Positions 7,589 through 16,266 of a stretch of 30,543 nt of DNA are shown in pieces. The stretch lies in assembly GCA_030652345.1 (NCBI GenBank), contig JAUSAU010000007.1, positions 1 to 30,543 on the forward strand, in the 5' to 3' direction. Within the stretch, counting starts at the first letter, position 1; each line of letters starts with the position of its first letter. The DNA comes from Coriobacteriia bacterium. Its GTDB lineage: Bacteria > Actinomycetota > Coriobacteriia > Anaerosomatales > PALSA-660. Below the pieces are notes generated by a model that was not told where the DNA came from, searched no databases, and saw only the letters and a program-made list of their open reading frames with translations. Both the position numbers and the translations under genes were made by a program.

Positions 7589-9754
7589 ATGGGGGATTCA
7601 CCGACAGTCCGACGCGGGAGAGAACGAGCGCTGGCGCCGTTCGCGTGGGCGGGCGCAGCGTGTCTGATCCTCCTGTGCGTGTGGTGGGTGGGAACCGACT
7701 GGTACCGCGCGGACCGCGCGGAGGCGCGACGCCTGCGGGCGGTCGAGCAGGTGCGCCACTACGCGCAGGGTCTTCACGCCGCCGTGCAATCGCATGTGTC
7801 CCTGGTCGAGGGACTCAGCAGGTACGTGTCCGATGAGGAGTCCGGCAGCGGCCTGACGAAGGCCGGATTCGACACCTTCGCGGCCGGGCAATACTCCTCC
7901 AGCCGCGGCATCCGGACCATCCAGGTGGCGCCGCGTGGGGTCATCCGCTGGACCTATCCGCTCGTCGGCAACGAACGCGCCATCGGGCTTGACCTGTACC
8001 GGCACGTGAACCCCGAGATCCGGGCTGACGCCCTCGCCGCGGCGAACGGGCGCATGCCCGTCGTATCGGGTCCGCATCCGCTCGCACAGGGCGGACTCGG
8101 TCTCACGGTCCGGCAGACCGTCGTCGTGAAGGACTCCCCGTGGGGGATCGTCGCGGTCGTCATCGATGTGCCATCACTGATCCGTGATTCCGGGCTCACC
8201 GATCCGACGACGGGTCTGGAGTTCACCGTGCGCGACGCCCACGGGCGCGTCGTCAGCGGTTCGGCGGCCGCCGCGAGTGACTCGGTGACCGCCGGTGCGC
8301 GCCTGCCCGACGGGGTCTGGCGAGTCTCGGCCGCCCCGGCGGACGGGTGGGACGCCGCGTCCGCCAACACGGTCAACGCGGTGCGCATCCTTGGACTCGC
8401 CATCGTCCTTCTCGGTACGCTGGTCGTGTACATGGTGGCGTCGCGTCAGGACCGGCTCTCGCTGGCCGTCGCGGCGGCGACCTCCGAGCTCCGCGAGAGC
8501 GCGCAGCGCTACCGTGCGCTGTTCGAGGACTCCCCGGTCTCGCTGTGGGAAGAGGACTTCTCCGCGGTCAAGAAGGAGTTCGATGTGCTGCGCGAGCGCG
8601 GCATCGAGGACTTCGAGGCGCGCCTCACGGGCGATATCGAGGAGCTGCGCCGGGTCGTCGGCCTTGTTCGCATCGTCGCGGTGAACAACACGACCGTCAG
8701 CCTTTACGGCGCCCATGACCGCGACGAGCTCATGCAGGGGCTGGACGCCTTCATCACGAGCGAGAACGCACACGAGTTCGTCGAGCAGATGATGGCCGTG
8801 GCGGACGGACGCACCTCCTTCTCGATGCTCACCAGGCTTCCGCGGCCCGACGGGATGCGCGACCTCGTCGTGACCTGGACTGTGGTCCCGGGGCACGAGC
8901 GGGACTACGCGTCAGTGGTCGTCTCCGTCGTCGACCTCACCGAACGCGTCCGTGCAGAGCAGGAACTGCACACGTATCGAGCGAACCTCGAGCGGCTGGT
9001 CTCCGAGCGCACCTCGGAGTTGCAGACGGTCAACGATGAGCTCACCGTGGCCCAGCAGGCGAAGGACCGGTTCCTCGCGAGCATGAGCCACGAGCTCAGG
9101 ACGCCGCTCAACTCGGTGCTCGGGTTCACGGGCATCATGCTGCAGGGCGATGCGGGACCGCTCAGCGATGAGCAGAGGCGCCAGCTCGAGATGGTCCGAC
9201 GCTCAGGGCGCCAACTGCTGGCGCTCGTCAACGACATGCTCGACCTGGCGAAGATCCAGGAGGGTCACCTCGGTCTGGAGGTACTGCCGTTCGATCCGGT
9301 CGCGGTGGCCGCCGCCGCCGTGGAATCACTGCGCCCGCTCGCCGATGACAAGGGCCTCTCGCTGGAGATCGACGTCGATCGCTGTGCGCCTGTCCGTATC
9401 GACGGTGATCTCGACCGGACGAGGCAAGTCCTCCTCAACCTTCTCGGCAACGCCATCAAGTACACGGACGCGGGCGGCGTCCGGATGGAAGTACGGGGCG
9501 AGGGCACCGAGGTGGTGTTCGCGGTCCGGGATACGGGCCCCGGGATACCAGCCACCGATCGAGAGGCCGTCTTCCTGCCGTTCCATCAGGTCCAGCGCGA
9601 TCCCGCCCGCATCTCGCAGGGGACCGGCCTCGGGCTGGCGATCTCGCGTGAACTTGCCGACGCACTGGGTGGGTCACTGCGGCTCGTCGACGGAGACTCG
9701 ACGGGATCGATCTTCGAGTTCCGGCTGCCCGTCGAGGGCGCGCCGGGTCGGTGA
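7589..9754 (+). CDS. Membrane sensor histidine kinase (CHASE-PAS-HisKA-HATPase)
   Basis: A 721-residue sensor kinase. In order it has a membrane helix (about residues 15-35), an extracytoplasmic CHASE domain (about 75-205, with the typical RMPVVSGPHPLAQGGLGLTV segment), and a second helix (about 262-285). Next come a PAS domain (about 304-455, of the kind with a WEEDFS...VKKEFDVLR insert) and a short coiled coil. HisKA follows with the phospho-accepting His501 in FLASMSHELRTPLNS. The HATPase domain has its N box NLLGNAIKYTDAG, DTGPGIP and GTGLGLAIS. ATG 7589 follows GGGGGAGG by about six bases. There is no receiver domain and no response regulator nearby, so the partner is elsewhere. CHASE domains bind small ligands; which one cannot be told. 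Confidence 0.9.
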   Translation: MGDSPTVRRGRERALAPFAWAGAACLILLCVWWVGTDWYRADRAEARRLRAVEQVRHYAQGLHAAVQSHVSLVEGLSRYVSDEESGSGLTKAGFDTFAAGQYSSSRGIRTIQVAPRGVIRWTYPLVGNERAIGLDLYRHVNPEIRADALAAANGRMPVVSGPHPLAQGGLGLTVRQTVVVKDSPWGIVAVVIDVPSLIRDSGLTDPTTGLEFTVRDAHGRVVSGSAAAASDSVTAGARLPDGVWRVSAAPADGWDAASANTVNAVRILGLAIVLLGTLVVYMVASRQDRLSLAVAAATSELRESAQRYRALFEDSPVSLWEEDFSAVKKEFDVLRERGIEDFEARLTGDIEELRRVVGLVRIVAVNNTTVSLYGAHDRDELMQGLDAFITSENAHEFVEQMMAVADGRTSFSMLTRLPRPDGMRDLVVTWTVVPGHERDYASVVVSVVDLTERVRAEQELHTYRANLERLVSERTSELQTVNDELTVAQQAKDRFLASMSHELRTPLNSVLGFTGIMLQGDAGPLSDEQRRQLEMVRRSGRQLLALVNDMLDLAKIQEGHLGLEVLPFDPVAVAAAAVESLRPLADDKGLSLEIDVDRCAPVRIDGDLDRTRQVLLNLLGNAIKYTDAGGVRMEVRGEGTEVVFAVRDTGPGIPATDREAVFLPFHQVQRDPARISQGTGLGLAISRELADALGGSLRLVDGDSTGSIFEFRLPVEGAPGR

Positions 9755-9776
9755 TACGTCCTCGACACGCCCGTCC

Positions 9777-9806
9777 TTGACGCTTCGCGCACGTCAACGC
9801 TATGGT
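9777..9806 (+). promoter_or_regulatory. Promoter of tRNA-Ile
   Basis: TTGACG (9777-9782) and TATGGT (9801-9806) are separated by 18 bases. This places the start near 9813, about 15 bases before the tRNA. The match to the housekeeping sigma consensus is good and the position fits a stable RNA gene. Confidence 0.65.
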
Positions 9807-9827
9807 ATGCGAGCGTTTCGCCCCTTT

Positions 9828-9904
9828 GGGCCCGTAGCTCAGTTGGTTAGAGCGCACGGCTGATAACCGTGAGGTCGATGGTTCGAATCCATCCGGGCCC
9901 ACCA
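9828..9904 (+). tRNA. tRNA-Ile (anticodon GAT)
   Basis: A 77-base cloverleaf. The acceptor arm GGGCCCG/CGGGCCC is perfect. The D-arm is GCTC...GAGC, and the anticodon stem CACGG/CCGTG encloses loop CTGATAA with anticodon GAT at 9862-9864. The T-arm is GATGG-TTCGAAT-CCATC, followed by discriminator A and an encoded CCA (9902-9904). It reads AUC/AUU codons. It stands alone, with its own promoter and a downstream hairpin, rather than in an rRNA operon, where tRNA-Ile(GAT) often sits. No integrase or attachment-site duplication is seen beside it. Confidence 0.97.
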
Positions 9905-9915
9905 CACGAACAGAC

Positions 9916-9949
9916 CGAGTGCCCCGCCCTGTGCGGGGCACTCGTTCGT
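9916..9949 (+). terminator. Terminator-like hairpin after tRNA-Ile
   Basis: A perfect 12-bp stem, CGAGTGCCCCGC (9916-9927) with GCGGGGCACTCG (9933-9944), has a 5-base loop. It begins 12 bases after the tRNA and is followed by TTCGT, so the U-run is weak. Position and strength suggest it ends the tRNA transcript. Confidence 0.65.
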
Positions 9950-10071
9950 ACGGAGGGGTCCCGGCGCCGGGACCGGAGGCTCTGTCGGGCCGTGATATGT
10001 CCGAGGATGGCGAAGCGGCCCGGTACTCGCTAGTGTGGTGTCGCCGGAATCCATGGATCGCTGGAGGGCAC

Positions 10072-11856
10072 ATGCGGGAGCGGGGCACCACAACGATCGT
10101 CAGCAGGGTCGTCTTCGTGCTGGCGGCATTCTCGCTCGTCTGGGCCTCAGTCGCCTTCGCGGTCGATCCTGCGCCGGCAGCGCGTATCACCGTGGTCGGC
10201 GGGACGGTGGTCAAGAAAGAGTGGTACCAGAAGATGCCTGTCCTGACGCTCACGCGCGACTCAGGCACTGTCAGCCACTGGTGGTGGGGAAGCGATGCCG
10301 AGACGGTCGAGACGGCGACGAGTGCGGTGATCCCGATCCCCGAAGGGGCCAGTACCTTCAGCTACTACGCATCGGACGCGTCCGGCCGGCAGGATACGCA
10401 GACATACGACATCAAGGTCGACACGGGTGTCCCGCATGGGTTCGCCACAGCCAACGTCACCGGCGTCGAGGTCTCATCGAGCCCCGTCTACATCGGCGAC
10501 GTCCGATTCACGGTGGATGCCACCGACGCGGCATCAGGTGTGGAGTTGATCCAGTGGTACACGATCGACTCCCTCAACCGGAGCTCGGGCCTCATCACCG
10601 ATACCATGACGGTCGAACTGGCGGCGCCGGCGACCGGCTTCGAGCGCTACGAGCTGCACATCCTCACTGCAGACAACGCGGGCAACGCGGACTACCGGAT
10701 CTACCGGGACATCCGCGTCTTCGCCCCCGGAGCGGACGTCGTACCGCCTGTCTCCACGTTCCTCAGCGCAAACACCTGGACGACCTCGGACGTCTACGTC
10801 AACACCATCGCGAACGACGGTGTGGGCACAGGGGTCAAGGAGCGGTGGATCTCCGTCGACGGCGGGACGCCGCTACGGCTCGACGGCGCGGCCGGCGGCA
10901 TGCCTCCGCTGGTCACAGCGGAGGGCGTCACGCCGGTCACCGCCTGGTCGGTCGACTGGGCCGGGAACGTGGAGTCCGTCCGCTCGACGCTCGTACGTAT
11001 CGACCGAACGTGGCCGATCCTGAGCCACACGGTCGACGATCCCGCGGTCGGGTCGACGCGCATCACCGTGAGCGCGACCGATACGCCGTCGGGGATCCGC
11101 GTTCTCCGCTACTCCCTCGACGGCGGCACGTGGACTGATCTGGACAGGGATGCGGTCAACACGCTCGTCATCGCCGATCCCGGCGTTCACAGCGTCGATC
11201 TCGTCACCGACGACCTCGTGGACCACAGCGCTCTTGCGAGCGTCTCGTTCGCCGTGACTCAGGCCGCTTCCGTCAGCATCGGCGCCGACCGCACGAGCGC
11301 ACCGGTGTCCGGATCGCTGCTGCGGCTCTCCGGGCGTCTCGTGCTGGCGGCCGGAGCCATCCCGCCCGCAACGCCGCTGGTGCTGCAGACGCTCAAGGGC
11401 ACCAGCCCGAAGGGGAGCGTGGCCAAGAGCGTGCAGGTGCCAGTCGCCGCGGACGGCACGTGGGTGGCGGACGTGGTGCCCGTGGGACGCACGATGTACC
11501 GGGCGGTGTACGCGCATCCGTACGTCCTCATGACCGCCGCTGCGCCGGTTGTGCTCGTCACTCCGCCCGCCAAGTTGTCGATGACCGCGCCTGCGCGAGT
11601 GCGGGCGGGCCGCGTGCTCACCGTGCGCGGGGCGACCGAGCCGGGGACCGCGTTCGTGGTCCTGGAGCGGACGGTGCGGCGCTTCGGGCGTGACGTCGTC
11701 GTGGCTCGCACGCTCGTCTTCCCGGCGTCGGACGGCCGCTTCGTGCGATCGACGACCCTGCCGCTCGGCCAGTGGTCGCTGCGGGTGCGCCGCCCGGCCG
11801 ATCCCGGGTTCGCCGAGGCGGTCACCTCTCCGCTCCGCGTCACCGCATACCGCTAG
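10072..11856 (+). CDS. Secreted protein with Ig-like / OmpL47-like repeat domains
   Basis: A 594-residue exported protein of unknown role. It has an N-terminal signal peptide (a hydrophobic stretch of about 18 residues ending WASVAFA, then VDPAP). At least three beta-sandwich repeats follow, marked by DAASGVELIQWYTID, GTGVKERWISVDGGTP and TPSGIRVLRYSLDGGTW. This is the (D)xxSGVxxxxYSxDGG pattern seen in OmpL47-type and Ig-like domains of actinobacterial surface proteins. The last 250 residues look like further Ig-type modules (SAPVSGSLLRLSGRLVL and PARVRAGRVLTVRGATEPG). No sortase motif or anchor helix is visible at the C-terminus, so it is probably released or loosely wall-bound. ATG 10072 follows GGAGG at 10063-10067. 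No catalytic residues are recognised. Confidence 0.75.
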   Translation: MRERGTTTIVSRVVFVLAAFSLVWASVAFAVDPAPAARITVVGGTVVKKEWYQKMPVLTLTRDSGTVSHWWWGSDAETVETATSAVIPIPEGASTFSYYASDASGRQDTQTYDIKVDTGVPHGFATANVTGVEVSSSPVYIGDVRFTVDATDAASGVELIQWYTIDSLNRSSGLITDTMTVELAAPATGFERYELHILTADNAGNADYRIYRDIRVFAPGADVVPPVSTFLSANTWTTSDVYVNTIANDGVGTGVKERWISVDGGTPLRLDGAAGGMPPLVTAEGVTPVTAWSVDWAGNVESVRSTLVRIDRTWPILSHTVDDPAVGSTRITVSATDTPSGIRVLRYSLDGGTWTDLDRDAVNTLVIADPGVHSVDLVTDDLVDHSALASVSFAVTQAASVSIGADRTSAPVSGSLLRLSGRLVLAAGAIPPATPLVLQTLKGTSPKGSVAKSVQVPVAADGTWVADVVPVGRTMYRAVYAHPYVLMTAAAPVVLVTPPAKLSMTAPARVRAGRVLTVRGATEPGTAFVVLERTVRRFGRDVVVARTLVFPASDGRFVRSTTLPLGQWSLRVRRPADPGFAEAVTSPLRVTAYR

Positions 11857-11872
11857 TCCCCGTGCTCGCGTT

Positions 11873-11900
11873 CGCCCGCGTGCGCTCGCGTGCGCGGGCG
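11873..11900 (+). terminator. GC-rich hairpin between the secreted protein and zinc-ribbon genes
   Basis: CGCCCGCG (11873-11880) pairs perfectly with CGCGGGCG (11893-11900) across a 12-base loop. It lies 16 bases after the upstream stop and directly before the -10 box TACAAT. There is no U-run, so termination is only suggested by position. Confidence 0.3.
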
Positions 11901-11902
11901 CG

Positions 11903-11908
11903 TACAAT
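11903..11908 (+). promoter_or_regulatory. -10 box for the zinc-ribbon membrane protein
   Basis: TACAAT stands out in a GC-rich gap, 55 bases before the ATG at 11964. No clear -35 is visible, because the expected place is occupied by the GC hairpin. Confidence 0.4.
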
Positions 11909-11963
11909 CGCGCCACGGAGGCCGAGCGGCAAGGTCGTTGGGCCGGGACGCAAGGGGGACATC

Positions 11964-12815
11964 ATGGCGCGGGCCGGATTCTGCAGCGGGTGCGGGACGT
12001 ACGTCTATCTGCGGCCTGATGGCGCATGCGTCAACGGGCACGATCCGGCTGCCGTCTCGGCCGTCTATGAGGCGCCGGACGAGTTGGCCCCTCCCGCGGC
12101 GTTCGCCGCTCCCGCGCAGCAGCCGCCGGCGTACGCACCGCCCGCTCAGCCCTACGCACAGCCCCAGCAGTACGCCGCACCGGCGCAGCCCTACGCACCA
12201 CCCGCGCAGCCGGTCTACCCCGCAGCGGCCCCGGTGGCCGCACCGCCCAAGAAGAAGCGCGGTGGCCTGATCGCGGTCGTGTTGATCGTGCTGCTCCTCA
12301 TCTGCGGGGGAGGCGGCGTCTTCGCCGCGGTCTCGGCGGGGCTGATCCCCAATCCTGCCGACATGCTCGCGAGTGCCGAGCACCAGAAGGTAGCGGCGGC
12401 GGCTGATTTCGTCGAGGCGCTCAGCACCGCCAACCCGGTGCTCTTCCGCAAGTCCTTGCCGACCGACGCGGCCACTGCTGCCGACCCGGTCTATTGGGTG
12501 AAGAAGCTCGCGGAAGCCACCGGCCAGGCGAAGCTCGAATCGAAGTCGTGGCAGGGCGACACGCTCACGATGGTCTTCGTCGCGAGCGACGGCACCAAGC
12601 GCCAGTTCGTCCTCAGCGCTGAGCCCGGCAACGAGAAGGTCAAGGCCATCGCGAGCGATGCCGGGCAGGCCGCTTCCGAGGGCGACGGGACGCTGCTCGA
12701 GATGACGAAGGAGCTCGCCGGCTACAAGGTCCGGGCACTGCTCGGCTCCGACGGCAGCGAGTTCATCCGCTTCACGCCAGAGCAGATCAAGAAGTTCGAG
12801 ACAGAGAACCCGTAG
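11964..12815 (+). CDS. Zinc-ribbon, proline-rich single-pass membrane protein of unknown function
   Basis: A 283-residue protein. The N-terminal 30 residues form a zinc-ribbon-like knuckle (FCSGCG, then CVNGH, giving a Cys-x2-Cys...Cys-x3-His pattern). Residues about 38-92 are a low-complexity linker rich in Ala, Pro, Gln and Tyr, built on a repeated AxPAQPYA unit. A KKKR stop-transfer signal and one membrane helix (about 97-120, GLIAVVLIVLLLICGGGGVF) follow. The 165-residue C-terminal part is expected outside and ends in FIRFTPEQIKKFETENP. Its layout resembles actinobacterial membrane proteins with a cytosolic zinc ribbon and an external DUF4878-like or NTF2-like domain. That comparison is by overall look only. 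ATG 11964 follows AAGGGGGAC. Confidence 0.75.
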   Translation: MARAGFCSGCGTYVYLRPDGACVNGHDPAAVSAVYEAPDELAPPAAFAAPAQQPPAYAPPAQPYAQPQQYAAPAQPYAPPAQPVYPAAAPVAAPPKKKRGGLIAVVLIVLLLICGGGGVFAAVSAGLIPNPADMLASAEHQKVAAAADFVEALSTANPVLFRKSLPTDAATAADPVYWVKKLAEATGQAKLESKSWQGDTLTMVFVASDGTKRQFVLSAEPGNEKVKAIASDAGQAASEGDGTLLEMTKELAGYKVRALLGSDGSEFIRFTPEQIKKFETENP

Positions 12816-12822
12816 GCCGCGC

Positions 12823-14028
12823 TCAGCGCAGGGCGACCTGCATCACGTCGATCATCCCGCTCGAGAACCCCGCCCGGCAGTAGGCGAGGTAGTAGCGCCA
12901 GACGCGCTCGAAGCGTTCGTCGAACCCGAGCGCGCGGACTTCGGCGATCGAGGACGTGAAGCGGCGCTCCCACTCTGCGAGCGTCGCCGCGTAGTCGCAA
13001 CCGAAGAAGTGCGGCACCTGCATCCGCAGGCCCGCGTCGGCCGCGGCCTGCTCGAACGCCTTGGGCGACGGCACCATGCCGCCCGGGAAGACGTAGCGCT
13101 GGATGAAGTCGGCGCGCACGCGGTAGTCGAGGAAGCGCGCGTGATCGATCGTGATCGTCTGCAGGGCCGCGACGCCTCCCGGGCGAAGGCGGTCGCGCAC
13201 GGTGCGGAAGAAGGTCGGCCAGTACCGCTCTCCCACGGCCTCGAACATCTCGATCGACGCCACGTGGTCGAAGGTCCCGGTGATCTCGCGGTAGTCCTGG
13301 AGGCGTATCTCGACCCTGTCCGAGAGCCCCGCCTCCGCCACGCGCGCGAGAGCCCACGCGTGCTGCTCGTCGGAGATCGTCACGCCGGTGACACGCAGGC
13401 CGCGAGTTCGGGCCGCGTGGATGGCGAATCCGCCCCACCCGCAGCCGATCTCGAGAAGGTCGTCGCCCTCGCGCGGGTCGAGCAGATCGAGTAGCCGGTC
13501 CCACTTGCGGGTCTGAGCTTCGTCGAGTGATCCGCATTCGGCGTCAAACATCGCGCACGAGTACGTCATCGAGGGGTCGAGCCACAGCGAGTAGAACTCG
13601 TTCCCGAGATCGTAGTGCGCGTGGATGTTGCGCCGGCTGCCGGCCGGGGAGTTCGGCCGCAGAAGGTGCGCTGCGCGGTCGACGAGTTCCCCGGGGAACA
13701 GCACACCGCTCAGCATCGTGTCGGCCGGCATGTTGAGCGTCGCCATCCGAAGGAGCGCTCCGAGGTCCGGTGAGTCCCAGTCTCCGGCGACGTAGCCCTC
13801 AGCAAAGCCGGTGGCGCCGTTGTAGAGCATGCGCCGCAGGGCGGCAGCCGGCCGCGGCACGACGATCGTCGCCTTCGGACCGGGGCGCACGCCCCCGAAC
13901 GACCACCGGCGCTCGTCTGCCCAGCGGACACACAGCGTTCCGGCCTCGATGCCCTCGAGCGCGGGGCGCAGCACCCTGAGCCCCAGAGGGAGATCGGCCG
14001 TGCGAGCGCTGCCGGTCGTATCAGTCAT
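12823..14028 (-). CDS. cfa: Cyclopropane-fatty-acyl-phospholipid synthase family methyltransferase
   Basis: A 401-residue SAM-dependent enzyme that acts on unsaturated acyl chains of membrane phospholipids. Landmarks are HAHYDLGNEFYSLWLDPSMTYSCAMF (about residues 137-160), the SAM loop LLEIGCGWGGFA (about 191-203), TGVTISDEQ, and the conserved region SIEMFEAVGERYWPTFF. QRYVFPGGMVPS near residue 315 is also typical of Cfa. The last gene of a three-gene operon, it overlaps DUF1365 by 8 bases. In this COG2907-DUF1365-Cfa neighbourhood the Cfa homologue may be a variant that methylates acyl chains toward methyl-branched or furan fatty acids (as shown for Ufa proteins in Rhodobacter) rather than a classical cyclopropanase. 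The sequence alone does not decide this. Confidence 0.93.
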   Translation of the reverse strand: MTDTTGSARTADLPLGLRVLRPALEGIEAGTLCVRWADERRWSFGGVRPGPKATIVVPRPAAALRRMLYNGATGFAEGYVAGDWDSPDLGALLRMATLNMPADTMLSGVLFPGELVDRAAHLLRPNSPAGSRRNIHAHYDLGNEFYSLWLDPSMTYSCAMFDAECGSLDEAQTRKWDRLLDLLDPREGDDLLEIGCGWGGFAIHAARTRGLRVTGVTISDEQHAWALARVAEAGLSDRVEIRLQDYREITGTFDHVASIEMFEAVGERYWPTFFRTVRDRLRPGGVAALQTITIDHARFLDYRVRADFIQRYVFPGGMVPSPKAFEQAAADAGLRMQVPHFFGCDYAATLAEWERRFTSSIAEVRALGFDERFERVWRYYLAYCRAGFSSGMIDVMQVALR

Positions 14029-14800
14029 GCGTCGTCTCCTGTGCGGTGGTCTGCGGGTGCGGCAACCACTTCACGCCCTTTGCGAGAAGCCTGAGTGCTT
14101 GATACCCGATGAGTGCTCCCGCTCGCAGCGGCATCGGACCAAGGGTCGACACGATCGAGCGCAGCGCCTCGTCGGTGGCTTCCCGGGCCTCGAGGGCGAT
14201 GCCGGCGGTGAGGAGCAGCGATCCCTCCACCTCGTCGTAGATGCGGATCTCGAGCGGGTCGCCCTCCGCGAACGCCAGCCCCGGGTCGGTGAAGTGGAAG
14301 CGATAGCGGGCGTCCATCGGTATGAACGGTGACACGTGGAAGACCTTGTTCACGGTCGGTCGGTGAGAGAGGTCCATCGGCGCACCGCCGTCGTGCAACA
14401 GGTAGTTGTGGTGTTCGCCGTAGGTGTTCTGCACCTCCACGAGGATCGCACGCAGGCGCCCATCGGCGTGGTAGCAGTACCAGAACGACGCGGGGTAGAA
14501 GCCGAAGCCGAGCGACCGGGGAAACGCCAGGAGGAGGACCGAGCCGCCGGCCAGGTCGATGCTGTCGGCTGCCAGCACGGTGTCGATCCAGGGGCGCAGG
14601 GGCGTGCCGTCCCGCGGCCCGTGGTCCCGGTCCCGCAGGCGCAGCAGTCCGCGGTCGCGACCGAGCACCTTCGAGCGGGCGGCCCAGTCGTCGAGCTCGG
14701 CGAGGTCGGTCAGCAGGAAGTAGACCTGGTAGCGGAATTCGTTGCGGACGGGACGCGTCCGGTGGTGCTCGACCCATCCGGTATAGAGGCGGCTGCGCAT
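14021..14800 (-). CDS. DUF1365 family protein
   Basis: A 259-residue protein of the DUF1365 (COG3496) family. It begins SRLYTGWVEHHRTRPVRNEFRY, includes the GFGFYPASFWYCYH segment, and contains the VQNTYGEHHNY and NKVFHVSPFIPMDARYRF blocks that are diagnostic for the family. Its biochemical role is not established. It nearly always sits between a COG2907 flavoprotein and a Cfa-type methyltransferase, as here, which points to acyl-lipid modification. Its ATG (14798-14800) shares one base with the TGA of the upstream gene (TGATG), and its end overlaps cfa by 8 bases, so the three genes look translationally coupled. Confidence 0.9.
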   Translation of the reverse strand: MRSRLYTGWVEHHRTRPVRNEFRYQVYFLLTDLAELDDWAARSKVLGRDRGLLRLRDRDHGPRDGTPLRPWIDTVLAADSIDLAGGSVLLLAFPRSLGFGFYPASFWYCYHADGRLRAILVEVQNTYGEHHNYLLHDGGAPMDLSHRPTVNKVFHVSPFIPMDARYRFHFTDPGLAFAEGDPLEIRIYDEVEGSLLLTAGIALEAREATDEALRSIVSTLGPMPLRAGALIGYQALRLLAKGVKWLPHPQTTAQETTHD

Positions 14801-16129
14801 CAGGCACGCTCTCCCGGCAGCACGTGCCCTTCGAGAGGTCGCGTGCGCGTCTCATCGAGCTCGTCGCCCCAGGGCAGGTGCGCGCCGAGCGCCTCGGCCA
14901 CACGCACCGCCGAGAGCAGCCCGTCCTCGTGGAACCCGTAGCGCGTCCATGCGCCGGCGTACCACACGCCGCCGCGGCCCTGGATGGTCGGCAGCCGATG
15001 CTGCGCCGCGATCGCCCCCTCATCGAACAGCGGGTGGTCGAAGACGAGCTCGGCGAGCACCTTCGACGGGTCCGGAGTGTGGCGCGCGTTGAGCGTCTCT
15101 AGCACCGGCGGCACGCCGAGCGGTGTGTTCTGCAGGCGGTTGATCAGGTAGGTGAGTTCGATGGCGTCCTTCGACATCTCACCGCGTTCGGTGTGCCAGT
15201 TCCATGAGGCCCACGCGCGCTCGGACTTCGGGAGGAAACGTCGTGTCGGTCGAGACGAGGGCGTCGTTGGGCTGGTACGCGATCGCTCCGAGGACCGCAC
15301 GCTCGTCCGGGCTCGCATCGGCGCCGAGCATCGCGAGCGTCTCGGGCGGGTGCGCCGCGATGATGACCGCGTCGTAGTCCTGCGTCCGCGCGGCCGTTCG
15401 CACGCGGACGGCGCCGTCGACGCGCTGCACCGACTCCACCGGCTCGCCCGCATACGCCTCGCCCGAGAGCGACTGGAGCGCGGAGGCGACGTAGAGTCGG
15501 CTGCCGCCCACGACGCTACGCCAGATCGGCTTGTTCGTGATGTGGAGCAGGCCGTGGTTGTCGCAGAAGCGCAGGAAGGTCGCGGCGGGATAGTCGAGCA
15601 TCATGCCCGGGGGCGTCGACCAGATCGCCGCGCCCATCGGGATGAGGTACCAGTCTGAGAAGCCCGCCGAGTACTTCTCGCGCGAGAGCAGGTCGCCGAG
15701 CGACATCGTCTCGAGTGCCGGGTCCCGGAGCAGGCGCTCCGCGTCGTGGCTGAAGCGCACGACGTCGGCGAGCATGGCGAGGAAGCGCGGCTTGAGCGCA
15801 TTGGAGCGCTGCGCGAAGACGGTGTTGAGGTTCGTACCTGACCACTCGACGCCCTCCGCCGCGACCGATACGGAGAACGACATGTCGCTTTCCTGCCACG
15901 GGGTTCCGAGGCGGTCGAAGAAGCGGATCAGGTTCGGGTAGGTGCGCTCGTTGAAGACCTGGAAGCCGGTGTCCACGGGGAACGACGCGCCACCAACGGT
16001 GACGTCGAGCGTCCGTGCGTGGCCGCCCATCCATGCGTCGGCCGAGTACACGTCGACGGTGTGCCCGGGTGAGAGCAGCCACGCGCAGCCGACCCCCGCG
16101 ATACCCGCCCCTACGACGGCGATGCGCAT
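14800..16129 (-). pseudogene. COG2907 FAD-dependent amine-oxidase-like protein, split by an apparent frameshift
   Basis: The N-terminal 300 residues (ATG at 16129) show the dinucleotide fold MRIAVVGAGIAGVGCAWLL, GGHARTLDV, and FPVDTGFQVFN, typical of COG2907 NAD/FAD-binding proteins. Around 15236-15238 the frame is lost: one frame ends in TDTTFPPEV and the other continues FLPKSERAWASWNWHTERGE to WYAGAWTRYGFHEDGLLSAV and a TGA at 14800-14802. Removing one base from the TTT (AAA at 15236-15238 on plus) restores DTTFLPKSERAWASWNW and a normal 442-residue protein. This may be a sequencing or assembly indel or a recent mutation. The intact enzyme would desaturate or oxidise acyl chains (UfaD-like role). 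It is first in the operon, with AAAGGG before the ATG. Confidence 0.85.
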
Positions 16130-16266
16130 AGCTGGACCCTTTCGACGACGCGGACACCACGGGATGCGGCGCGCACCGGTGCCGGCGGCGCTACAGGGTA
16201 CATACCCGACGAAACCGCTCGTCGCATCGGCCGTCCGCCGAATAGCCGCAGGTCAAGGGGGTACAC
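16130..16266. promoter_or_regulatory. Divergent control region between COG2907 operon and SDR gene
   Basis: These 137 bases separate two divergent units with related functions. They contain a perfect 10-base palindrome GCACCGGTGC (16173-16182) and an inverted repeat GGGTA-CA-TACCC (16196-16207) near the middle. Either could be an operator shared by both directions. A possible -10 toward COG2907 is TATGTA within the second repeat (minus strand). In other bacteria such clusters are controlled by singlet-oxygen sigma factors or light-responsive MerR regulators, but no known site of those types is recognised here. Confidence 0.4.

Noticed and set aside
9828..9950. Integration site of a mobile element at tRNA-Ile
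   Set aside because: There is no integrase, no duplicated tRNA 3' end, and the flanking genes look like chromosomal core or ordinary accessory genes.
15230..15245. Programmed ribosomal frameshift in the COG2907 gene
   Set aside because: There is no slippery heptamer, stimulating hairpin or known precedent in this family. A one-base indel in a TTT run is simpler.
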